In this document: positions 32,511-42,394 of the stretch, one piece after another | How positions within the stretch are numbered: position 1 is the stretch's first letter | Layout of the letters: each line of letters begins with the position of its first letter | NCBI GenBank assembly: GCA_034008185.1 | Contig: CM067086.1 | Span: 620,001-684,000 of the forward strand | DNA length: 64,000 nucleotides | DNA from: Gorsachius magnificus | Taxonomy: Eukaryota > Chordata > Aves > Pelecaniformes > Ardeidae | Direction of reading: 5' to 3' | Program-made: the position numbers and the translations under genes | The notes under the pieces: model-generated | The model's input: the letters and a program-made list of their open reading frames with translations, nothing else | Databases searched by the model: none | What the model was told of the DNA's origin: nothing

Positions 32511-34106
32511 GCGGCAGGTCCCATCGCAGGGCAAGGCGGGCTTGGGGGAGCGAGCGTTCCCAAGACCGCGGGTCCGGTTGCCCGCCTCCGGTTTTCTCGG
32601 CTGCGGGAGATGGATCTTTATTTTCCTAAAGAGGGCTCTGGGCGTTTGCTCGGCCAGGGGATCCTTCTTTCCCTGGAATGCAGTTGTCTGCTCCTTGAGG
32701 GTGAGATCTGAGACGTGCCAGGACGGAGAAGCGGAGGAGCGCCGTGAAAAGCCGAGGGCTTTGCTCTGATGTTTGGTTGGGAAGGGGGTAGGGAAAAGTG
32801 GACGGGGTCTTGGAGAGAAGGGATGGGTTGGGCGTAACTTTGCACCCTTCCGGGACGAAGCCGCTGTCGGGACGCCTGGCCGGCGGCACGGCCTCTGAGT
32901 GCCCTCCGGTGGCTCTGTCCTGTGTTGGGAAATCATCGCTGCCCCAGCTTGGCTTGGCGCAGCCGGTAGATGTGCCTGGGGGCACTCAGGACCATCCTGC
33001 CGAGGAGATCTCGGGCAGGCAGCTGGGAAAGCTCGGAAGGCAGAGAGCGTGGGATGCCGCGGGTTCTGGCAGCGGAGGTAAAGGAGCTCATCTTGGTCTT
33101 CCCATGGCGTTGGGAGTGTTTGCCCAGAGCGTTTGTATTTTGTATCAAAGGAAAAAGCAGGGAGTTGAAAGCGTCTGACCCTTGGCTGGCATCCTGCTCG
33201 AAACCTTGCCTTCCTCCCCGCCGACCGCTCGCGTAAGGGAAACAGTTACGGCAGAGCTCAGCTATTCGGGATCCCTCTCTCTCCCGGCTAATTTATGAGA
33301 TAAGAGCTTGTTCAAGAATGTCTATCGGGCAAGATGTGCAAGCGGGGCCCGGGGGGTGGGCGGTTTGGCAGCCGGCGGGACGGGGATAGGGCAAGAAACG
33401 GAGACGGGATGGCGACCGCCGAAATTTGGAGGATTTGGGGTTGGGAAAGGCGGTCGCTGGTTAAACAGAAGGGGCTTGGTTTCGGCGAGGGCGTGTGAGT
33501 CCGGTGAAACGAAGCAGCCCTTTACAGTTTCCCACCGAGGGCGGGTGGCCGGAGCCCCGGGCCGCGTGTGCTCGTCGAGCGCCCGTGCGTGCGGGGCCGC
33601 GGGCGTCGCGTGTGCTGCTGGGGGGGTCGCCGGAGCCTGCGAGCCAGCGTCGGGCCCGTTACCGGCAAGGCAGCAAGCGCTGGGGAATGGGTTTGCCCGT
33701 AGGAGCGCGGGCGTGTTGATGGTGTCGGTTCCTTGCTTGGCCCTTTTTGTCGCATGGTGCGCGGCGCTCGACGCACGTGAGCTGGAAGCGCTGCCCGCGG
33801 GAAGAGGTCTGGGCCGTTGCCCCGTTTTCCTTGGGTGAAGAAGCACAGAGTGATGGGGCTGAGCGCTGAACCCCATCTTTGCCCTTCGCCCATCGGGCTG
33901 GGTCATCGGGGTTGGGTCTTGCGCGCTGTGCATGGCGTTGGATGGGAACGAGCGGAGAAGGATTTCGATGCTTTCACTGATGAAGCCGTGAGCTTAAGGG
34001 AGGAGGGACGACAAGCGCCCCTCGAGCCGGCCAGCACCTCCCGGTGGGGCGAGGGCTCCTGGAGCTGGAAGGGCTCTGGCTGGTGGCGCCGCTGGTGACC
34101 CCAGCG

Positions 34107-34237
34107 ATCATAGAATTGTCTAGGTTGGAAAAGCCCTTTAAGATCATCACGTCCAACCGTTAACCCAACCCTGCCATCCCACCACTAAACCCTGGCCCTA
34201 AGAACCTCATCTATCCTTCTTTTAAATCCCCCCAGGT
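34107..34237 (-). mobile_element. CR1 LINE fragment
   Basis: ATCATAGAATTGTCTAGG, AAAGCCCTTTAAGATCATCA and ACCACTAAACCCTGGCCC form the reversed 3' end of the TTAAAGGGCTTTTCCAACC subtype, ending near TTTAAATCCCCCCAGG. Confidence 0.88.
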
Positions 34238-37200
34238 ACAGCTCGCCGGGGGTTCGCTCGCCTCTGGGGGCAGTTTGGGTTTCTGCCGGGCAGGAGGGTG
34301 GAGGATTGCAAAAGAGTTCACCGAGAAACAAGGGACTGCTTGGGGGTCGTTCCTGGCTGCGGAGGGGTGCGGAGGGGAGACCAGTGGGGTTTTTGAGGCT
34401 GAAAACAGGGCAGGAGGACGCGCGGGGGCTGGGGTGCCTGTCGTGGTGCTGGCTGGTGGGCAGAAGCCACGCATGAAAACCAGGACGAGCGACCCCGCGT
34501 ACGTTTTTAGGTCCCTGGGCTTGACGCAACAACACAACTTCAGTGGCTCGGAGCGTCTGGTTCCTTTGGATTATCGAGCAGAATGGGGTCTTTTGGGAGC
34601 TGGGCTTGGCGCTCGCTGTCACCCTCTACCCGGCCCTTAGTGGCTGCATCCCCCGAACGCATCTCCGAGCTCCGATGCCGCGCTGGAGAGAGGATTGCCC
34701 GTGGAGCTTGATGCGGCGGAGAGCAAGGGCAGCGGGAGAGCCCCGGGGACGGGCTGGGGGTGTCACGGGGGCTTCGTGCCTCGACCCGACCCTCGGGAGG
34801 AGCGGGGCTGGGGAAGCAGCGGCTTTGCGGTGTGACAGTCTGCAGCGGGGACAGTAAGAGGCTTTGCGCGGGGCGCTTTGCCGGAGGGAGTTAGCCCGTG
34901 CCAGAATGGTCCCGGGGAAGCTGGTACAGCCCAAACACATGACCGTCCCTCCTGGTAATCCCCTCGCAGACCCAAATCCCAGCGCGTAGCTGCAGCCTCC
35001 CAGCCTCCTCCCTGGCCCTCCCACTCTTCCCGGAGGGAATAGAAAAACCAGCAGGCAGCAGCCCTGGGACCTGGACAGGCTGAGGGTGGCAGCGTCATGG
35101 CAGAGGGGGAGAGCAGGGCCGCGGTGGGAGCTTGACGTCTCTCACCATGCTCAGGATGCGCTGGATCCGGGCAGGTAACGGCACGGATCCCCCGACCCTG
35201 CCACGGCTTGGCTTGCTTTCCCCTCCACCCTTCCATCTCTTTTCCCAATGGGATTATTTTCTGGTTCTCCTCTCTCCGTTCCGAGCTTCCCCTGCCCGCC
35301 CAGCTTGGCCTCCGGTCGGTGGGCGCCCTCCAGGAGAGCGGGTGATGTCAGGGCCACCGGGGCACCCAGCTCCATCCTAGGACCTAAGCAGAGGAGGGGA
35401 GAAGGAAAAACATTCCCCTGAGCCCATCACCAGCAGTTTGCCACCCTTGAGGGGGGGGGGACCAGCAGCAGGAGGTTCTTGGAGCCCTCAGCCAAAGCGC
35501 TTGGCCCCTCCAGTGCGAAGAGTTGGTTCCGGCCTTGGCCACCGGACTTGGGGGTCTCCACGGTTTCCCCAAACCTCCTTTTTTCCTGGATGGGAAAAGG
35601 ACGGGAGGCATCCAGATGGAGTAAGGCCAGAGAGCCGTTCGTAGGAGGGTGGATCCCTTACGGCGTCGGACGAGGGGCGGGTTGTGATTCGGGAGGAGCC
35701 CCGAACACGTGCCCACAGAGGCTCCATCGGTGCCGGGGAGCGGTACTTTGCCCGTGGTCGGGTTAATGTGTCTCCCACAGGTCGGTGTCCCGGGAGCAAC
35801 GCCCGGGCAGGGGCCCGGAGGAGCTCTGGGAGGAGGCAGCAGGAAGAGGTGGCCGTGGGGGCAGGTTGAGAAGGGCGTCGTGCCGGAGGTGTGACCGGGC
35901 TGATGGGAACGGGCACGCCGGTGACGCGGAGATCCGGCCGACCCGCGCTGCTCCATGTGCCTGGGCTGGGGTTGCGCAAGGGCTGCTGCATGCAAGGGGT
36001 ACGGGAGAGAGATGCCGGTCAAGAAGGAGCCTTACTGGGGTGACTGGGGTGCTGGAAAGGCAGGGTTTCCTTCGGCTCCCTCTCCCTTCTCTGTTGGAGC
36101 AAGGCATCTCCTAGGGCTGCCCTTCTGGGGCTGGTGGCGTCCCGGACGCCATGTCACTGGTTGCAATAAATGCGGAATAAAACGGCTCCTGGGCTTAGTT
36201 GGGCGGGAGGGAGCTGGGCATTGCCTGGAGAAGGGCAAACCCCCCCCCCCCGAGCGGGCGTAGGGAAGGTGCTCGCCCGGCCGCGTTTGGTGGTCTCTTC
36301 TCTTGCTTTCTGCTTTTGCCCCCTTTGCTGCCCTGCTGTCGTTCTCTGCCCGCGGCCGCTTAGCAGGAAATAAAACCAGAAGAGGCTTTGCAAAGGAGGG
36401 GAGAGGGATGGGGCCCTGCTGTGCCTGCCCTCTTCTGCTTAGGGACCTTGTGGATTCCTCCTACCGGGACAAGACCCCAGCGATCCGGAGCCGGGAGCCG
36501 TGTGAGGAGGGTGCAAGCCGGCGGCCAGCGACCCCTTGGCCCCGGCACAGTGGCCGCAAGCGTCTGCCCCTTCCCTTGGGCTGCCCAGGCAGGGGTCCTA
36601 GCCCATGGCTTGGCATCCCTCCAGCGCATCTCTGTCCCCGGGGGATTTCCCTGCCCTGGGGACGGCGTCCGCTCCGGTGGAGCTTTGCGGAGCTCGCTGG
36701 GTAACCCCCTCGCCTCTTTCCAGTAGCGTTGCTGGTTGGATTCGGACTTTGCACTCTCTGATAAGAGCCCCAGCAAGCTCAATGTGCCTGAGCAATGATT
36801 AACTCACCTGCGCCTTGCCAGAGGACGGGGGAGCCGCTGTGACCAGATTCACAAACAGGAACGGGCTCGTGGCTTTTGGGCCGGCGCTGGTGCTTGCCGG
36901 GTGCCCCTCCTGTGCGCCAGCATCCTTCAGGAGAGAGGACCCACACCGTGGCCTCCTTGGTGCTTTCCAGGCAGATACCAGAATTTGGGGGGGGGACGGA
37001 GAGGGGTGAGGCTGTGTCTGACCAGCAGGGGAGGGATGGATCCCCATCCAAGGGTTGGATCCCCATCCACCCAAGGCAGAGGGTGGATTGCATGGGACAC
37101 CACGCTTGGCTACCCAGTAGCTCCCATTTATGGTTTCATGGATACACCCTCTTATTCCGACCGACCGCCGTGCTTTGGTGTACGCTCGCTTACCCGTAGG

Positions 37201-38245
37201 ACCTTCCCTCTCCCACCGGCGCCGTTTGCCCTGGGGACGGTGGGTGTCTCCTGTCTGAGGTGGTGGAGGTGGCCGAGCCGGTGAGCCCAGGACCCCAATC
37301 TCCCCACCGTCTGCCAGCGTGCCGCGGAGCGGAGTCAAGGCACGTTTGAATGAAGGGCTCCCTTCCGAAGGGAAAGCGCACTGCGATGCTCGGGGGCCGC
37401 CGAGCTCGGGTTTGATGCGGTTACTCAACACGGCGAAAGGGAGATCTGGGGGGAGCGGCCAGCCCGGGCTGCCCAACGGGGCTGCCAGATTCGCTGTGGG
37501 ACGAGAGCGAACCCTGGGGGGGTTTTGCTGGCTTTTGGGGTGGTGGGAAGGACGATGGGTTGGAAGGCCAAGGTGGGAGTTTTAAATAGCCCTGGTGTGC
37601 TCGGATCCAGGGTTTGAGGGCAGGGGGTGGGGTGAACCTGGGGTTGCCCACGCGGCTGCGATCCTAATCCCGTGGCATGGCCAGGGTTGGAGGCAGGGGC
37701 AGGAACCATTTCTTCTGGTGCAGCACAGCACCCATGCTTCCCTTTCTCATCCTAGTTGCTGTGGCCGACCCGCTTGGTCCTAGGAGAGCTGGCGTCGGTC
37801 TCTGCGGTGGTTAAAGGTTTCCTAGCCTCTCTGGTTTATCCTACATTTTCATTTTTTTCCCTGACTCTTCCCCACCACTCATCCGTTTTGCTCTCCCCAG
37901 CGAGCCTGGGGCCGACCGGGCGAGCTGAAGCAGTGCGGGGTGCGGCCAGAAGTGAATAAGGAGCTGGTGGGCACGTGCAATGCCAACAGCTACGGTTTAG
38001 CTTTGGTGACACCTCTGCTTTTTAAAAAAAACCCAATAATTAAAGCAATTTTTGCTGGGTTTGATTTTTTTTTTTTCAGTAGAGCCTTTATCACCCCAAC
38101 GTTGCAGCAGTGTGTTATCCCAGGAGGCTCAGAATGCCAAATTGATCTGGTTTTCTTACCCAAAGAGAGTGAGATTGGTGGGGAGGAGACAACGCAGAGG
38201 GTGCGGGGATGGGCACGAGGCAGGGGTTGTGAAAGACATAGGTGG
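34238..38245. other. MYRF: MYRF intron 1, unique sequence
   Basis: Four kilobases hold no recognisable repeat or exon. Two AATAAA hexamers lie 11 bases apart at 36165-36170 and 36176-36181. A C11 run is at 36241-36251. Confidence 0.5.
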
Positions 38246-38431
38246 AATCATAGAATCACTTTGGTTGGAAAAGCCCTTTAAGATCAAGTCCAACCTTTAA
38301 CCTCACCCTGCCATCCCACCACTAAACCCTGTCCCTAAGCACCTCATCTGCCCTTCTTTTAAATCCCTCCAGGGATGGGGACTCGACCACCTCCCTGGGC
38401 AGCCCATTCCAGAGCCTGACAGCCCTTTCCA
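38246..38431 (-). mobile_element. CR1 LINE fragment
   Basis: GGAATCATAGAATCACTTTG and ACCACTAAACCCTGTCCC lead to GGGATGGGGACTCGACCACC and CAGAGCCTGACAGCCC, about 185 bp of reversed CR1. A small deletion removes the CATCGAG between GATC and TCCAACC near 38285. Confidence 0.9.
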
Positions 38432-38654
38432 AAAGAGCCGGAGGCCTAATTCCTGGAAGCTTGTCTATCTGCTTTGATGGCAAGGACCACCGAGCGTGCC
38501 AAGCCGCTCTTGCTTGCAGCCTTGAGAAGTGGATGTGGCATGAAGAGCACATTCAACTTCATCCGGGCTACGAAGAACCGCTTAGTTTGTGTCCGGCAAT
38601 ACTTATTAATCAACAGCTATCATTTATGACTTTTAATCCCGTGTGCCGATCACA

Positions 38655-39643
38655 GCTGCCTGGTGCTGTTTAATGTTTTCATCAATGACTTAGACAGCAA
38701 GATCGAGTGCACCCTCAGCAGGTTTGCAGATGTCCCCAACCTGAGTGGTGCGGTTGACACACCAGAAGGACGGGATGGAATCCAGAGAGACCTGGACAGG
38801 CTGGAGAGGTGGGCCTGGGTGAACCTCTTGAGGTTCAACAAGGCCAAGTGCAAGGTCCTGCCCCTGGGTCGGGGGAACCCCCGGTATCAGTACAGGCTGG
38901 GGGAAGAAAGGATGGAGAGCAGCCCTGCCCAGAGGGACTTGGGGGTGCTGGGGGATGAAAAGCTGGCCATGAGCCGGCCATGGGCGCTGGCAGCCCAGAA
39001 GCCAACCCTACCCTGGGCTGCATCAGGAGAAGCGTGGCCAGCGTCGAGGGAGGGGATTGTGCCCCTCTGCTCTGCTCTGGGGAGACCTCCCCTGGAGCCC
39101 TGCGTCCAGCTCTGGAGCCCTCAGCACAAGGAGGACATGGACCTGTTGGAGCGGGGCCAGAGGAGGGCTACTAAAATGCTCCGAGGGGCTACTAAAATGC
39201 TCTGAGGGCTGGAGCCCCTCTGCTAGGAGGCCAGGGGGGAGTTGGGGGTGTTCAGCCTGGAGCAGAGAAGGCTGCGGGCAGAGCTGGGTGTGGCCGGTCA
39301 GGGCTTCAAGGGGGCCCAGAGGAAAGGGGGGGACAAGCTTTTTGGTAGGGCCAGCTGGGACAGGACAAGGGGGGATGGCTTTAAACTGAAGCAGAGTAGG
39401 TTTAGACTGGATCTAAGGAAGAAATTCTTTCCAATGAGGGTGGTGAAACCCTGGCAGGGGTTGCCCAGAGAGGGGGTGGAGACCGCATCCCTGGGACCAT
39501 TCCAGGCCAGGTTGGACGGGGCCTTGAGCAACCTGATGTGGTTCAAGGTGTCCCTGCTCCTGCAGGGGGGTTGGGCTGGGGGACCTCTAGGGGTCCCTTC
39601 CAACCCAACACATTCTGTGATTCTGTGATTCTATGATTCTATG
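38655..39643 (+). mobile_element. longest CR1 LINE in the window (about 990 bp), with reverse-transcriptase remnant
   Basis: Sense CR1 reaching into the reverse-transcriptase domain. The frame from 38663 gives [20 protein letters not shown] followed by FADV, where active CR1 has the catalytic FADD box, so the second catalytic aspartate is lost. It continues with [20 protein letters not shown], changes frame, and at 39242-39628 encodes the [17 protein letters not shown] C-terminus. It ends ATTCTGTGATTCTATG. Frameshifts and the lost catalytic residue show that it is dead. Confidence 0.94.
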
Positions 39644-40030
39644 ATAAACAGGAAACCAAGCGACTTATCAGCTTGTTTGATCTTGCCTTATGTTTTCTGT
39701 TATGACAAGCAGTGGTTATGGCCATCGATTCAGTAAAGCGCTAAGAAGTGTGCTTTGGCTTTATTGGCAAAGAAACACCTGCTTAAGTAAAGCCAAAGCT
39801 TAAAACCTGCGCATTCTGAGGACCTGAGCATTCTGAGGACCATCAAGCCATTTCACGCTTGGCTGCTTGCTGATAATCAATGCTCCGCTCAGTATAAGAA
39901 CAGAGATGGTCTTTGCCCTGATGAGGGCCCAGGCAAATCAAAACCTGAGGTCAATGAGAAGTTCTGGTTAGGGGGGAGTAGGAGGACTTCTGGCCATCTC
40001 CCCTCCCTCTGCCCGATTTTAATTCAGTCT
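39644..40030. mobile_element. possible solo-LTR-like or other unidentified element
   Basis: The composition turns AT-rich directly after the CR1 tail. It contains a duplicated CATTCTGAGGACC (39813 and 39829), a TATA-like CAGTATAAGAACAGAG near 39889, and GCCAGGC-type sequence. The arrangement recalls the promoter part of an endogenous retroviral LTR, but I cannot match a family or find terminal TG...CA with a target duplication. It carries no coding region. Confidence 0.22.
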
Positions 40031-40796
40031 TTGGAAGGTGGTGTTGGAATGGAGAGGTGATGAGTTTTCACATAGTGGAAGGGGTAGTAAAGAGAGAGGG
40101 GCGACAAATGATGTTTCAAAACTCATCTCATTGGTGTCAAGGGGCTGAAGGGACAGAAGAAACGGCTGTGTGGGGAGCCGCAGGCTGGGGACAGCCTTCA
40201 CAGCCCAGCGTGAGAAGTTTGGGGGCTGGAGGTTACACTGGTGTGCAAGGGCTTGGGAAGGGGAACTGGTCAAAAGCCAACCCAGTCCAACAGGATGGTC
40301 TTGTGGAGCATCGGGGCGGGGAGCTGTCCTGCTCCTCTGCTTTTAGGCACAGGTACTGTGGCTCTGTTACATCCAGGAGGTATCTGTGGATGCGACAGAT
40401 CATGGATGATCGCTGGTAGAAGTTTGTACAGAATTTTTACCATGACTTTTCAGCACAGCTTGCTTAAGTCAGCCGAGGCACAAATTTGTAGGCGATCATG
40501 ACGCTGGGCCAAGTTTGGCTTTGAAAGAGATGAGGATGGTACCGGTGACAGTGAGCTGTGATGTGTAGTTAAGTTGATACCAGGCACCACCAATATTTAC
40601 CACCACTGGTGCAGAGTAAGGCCTTGTCCGGAGGATGTAACATGTAGGCGGGAATGCTTTCAGGGGCTCCCTGAAGGAGAGAAGTAGTGGGGTTTACCGG
40701 GCTTTTTTTGTTTAAGCCCTCTTCTCTGCGGTTTTGGAAAGCAAACCACACCAAGGGTGAGCTTTGAGGACTAAGTAGTCGGAACGGGATGGAGAA

Positions 40797-41305
40797 AGTT
40801 GGTCCGATGTGTCCTTGGTTTGTGTTTTGAGATGCAGGTTGGTCCGACGTGTCCTTGGTTTTGTTTTGAGATGCAGGTTGGTCCGACGTGTTTTGAGATG
40901 CGGTTGGTCCGACGTGTCCTTGGTTTGTGTTTTGAGATGCAGGTTGGTCTGACGTGTCCTTGGTTTGTGTTTTGAGATGCAGGTTGGTCCGACGTGTCCT
41001 TGGTTTGTGTTTTAAGATGCAGGTTGGTCCAACGTGTCCTTGGTTTGTGTTTTAAGATGCGGGTTGGTCCAACGTGTCCTTGGTTTGTGTTTTGAGATGC
41101 GGGGCTGGTCTGATGTGTCCTTGGTTTGTGTTTTAAGATGCGGGTTGGTCCGACGTGTCCTTGGTTTGTGTTTTAAGATGCGGGTTGGTCCGACGTGTCC
41201 TTGGTTTGTGTTTTAAGACGCGGGTTGGTCTGACGTGTCCTTGGTTTGTGTTTTAAGATGAGGGTTGGTCCGCCGTGTCCTTGGTTTGTGTTTTGAGATG
41301 TGGGG
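40797..41305. repeat. 40-bp minisatellite, about 13 units
   Basis: The unit is GATGCRGGTTGGTCCGACGT followed by GTCCTTGGTTTGTGTTTTRA, 40 bases. The GGTCCGACG core recurs near 40801, 40841, 40880, 40906, 40946, 40986, 41026, 41066, 41106, 41148, 41188, 41228 and 41268. The unit near 40880 is shortened by an internal deletion. Copies differ by one to three bases. Confidence 0.95.
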
Positions 41306-41855
41306 TTGTCAGCCAGCGAATGTTAGCAAGTGAAAAGGGGACATGAGCTTTAGGAGTGCCACTTGCTCCCTGGGGACAGCCACTGCCTGCAGGAGACTTG
41401 TGGCGGCCTCTGGTTTTGCAGAACTAAACCCGAAGCTTTGAAGAAGTTGTTGCTGCTTTGGGCAGCCTGGTGTTTAAAGGGATGAGGGTTGCTGGTTTAG
41501 GGCTTTTGGCAAGGCAGCAGAACCATGTTAAAGCTTTTTTTACCTTTTTCCAAACTTCACAGCACTCAGTAAATCCTGAGGCTTTGTGTCAACGAGCGGG
41601 TGGGGAGTCTCGTAGTGTTAAGGTCCTCATTGCTGGTTGCGTTGCGGCAGGGGTGAGCTCCGAACCTCTTTGGACTGGCCGTGGGCGATGGCCTTGCCCT
41701 GATGTCCTTATGGTCTAGGGGAAGTGTGGAAGGGTGGAGAGATGAGCTAAGGACCACCTGGGTTAAGTGACCTCTCCGCTCTGTTCTTATCCCCATCTGC
41801 TCCTCTTGTCTTGCTTGGCAATTTCCTGAGGCCAAGCGGTGGCAGTAAGTCTTTC

Positions 41856-41861
41856 AATAAA
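41856..41861 (+). terminator. candidate poly(A) signal in MYRF intron 1
   Basis: AATAAA is followed by TTGCCTGCTGGTTTTTCCC. It could end an unknown intronic transcript or belong to a degenerate element. There is no supporting transcript evidence. Confidence 0.2.
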
Positions 41862-41929
41862 ATTGCCTGCTGGTTTTTCCCTACTTTCACAGTATCATTT
41901 CTTAAAATAAAGATGCTTAACTGAGCTTC

Positions 41930-42010
41930 AGGTTAGAAGGAACTTCAGGTAGAAGGAACTATCAGGTCTCCTAGCCTGACCCGTGTAACAGCTTCGGGCT
42001 GCGCAACCTC
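41930..42010 (-). mobile_element. possible old CR1/L3 3' end
   Basis: AGGTTAGAAGGAACTTCAGG and GGTCTCCTAGCCTGACCCG recall the reversed CR1 end (TTGGAAGGGACCTC ... TCTAGTCCAACCC) at high divergence, with an internal duplication of AGAAGGAACT. Assignment is tentative. Confidence 0.3.
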
Positions 42011-42151
42011 CAGCTGCAGCTGTGGCAGAATAAGTGTGGTGGGTTTTTTACTGCCACAGAGAATTTATCTGTGAGATTGAGGTTAACGTCCTAGCTTTGC
42101 CAGGAGAGCTGTGGGGCTTCTCATCATGTGTGGTCGTGGGTTTGTGTTTGT

Positions 42152-42394
42152 GTAAACAAACAAACCAACCCAACCAATCAAAACAAAAAAAAACCCCAAA
42201 CAACAAAAAACCCCAACCAACAACCAAACCAACAAAAATAACCCCAACCAACCAACCACAACCAACAAAAATAACCCCAACCAACCAACCACAACCAACA
42301 AAAAAAACCCCAACCAACCAACCACAACCAACAAAAACCTGCAAACTAACCAACCCAAACCAACAAAACCCCCAACCAACCAACCAAAAACCCC
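42152..42394. repeat. A/C-only low-complexity array
   Basis: About 240 bases are almost pure A and C with (CCAA)n blocks. A 33-bp unit (ACCCCAACCAACCAACCACA plus ACCAACAAAAATA) repeats two to three times at 42240-42330. Confidence 0.93.

Noticed and set aside
40797..41305. Regular repeats that might be read as a CRISPR array
   Set aside because: Units are contiguous 40-bp tandem copies without unique spacers, in a vertebrate genome. The same applies to the other minisatellites.
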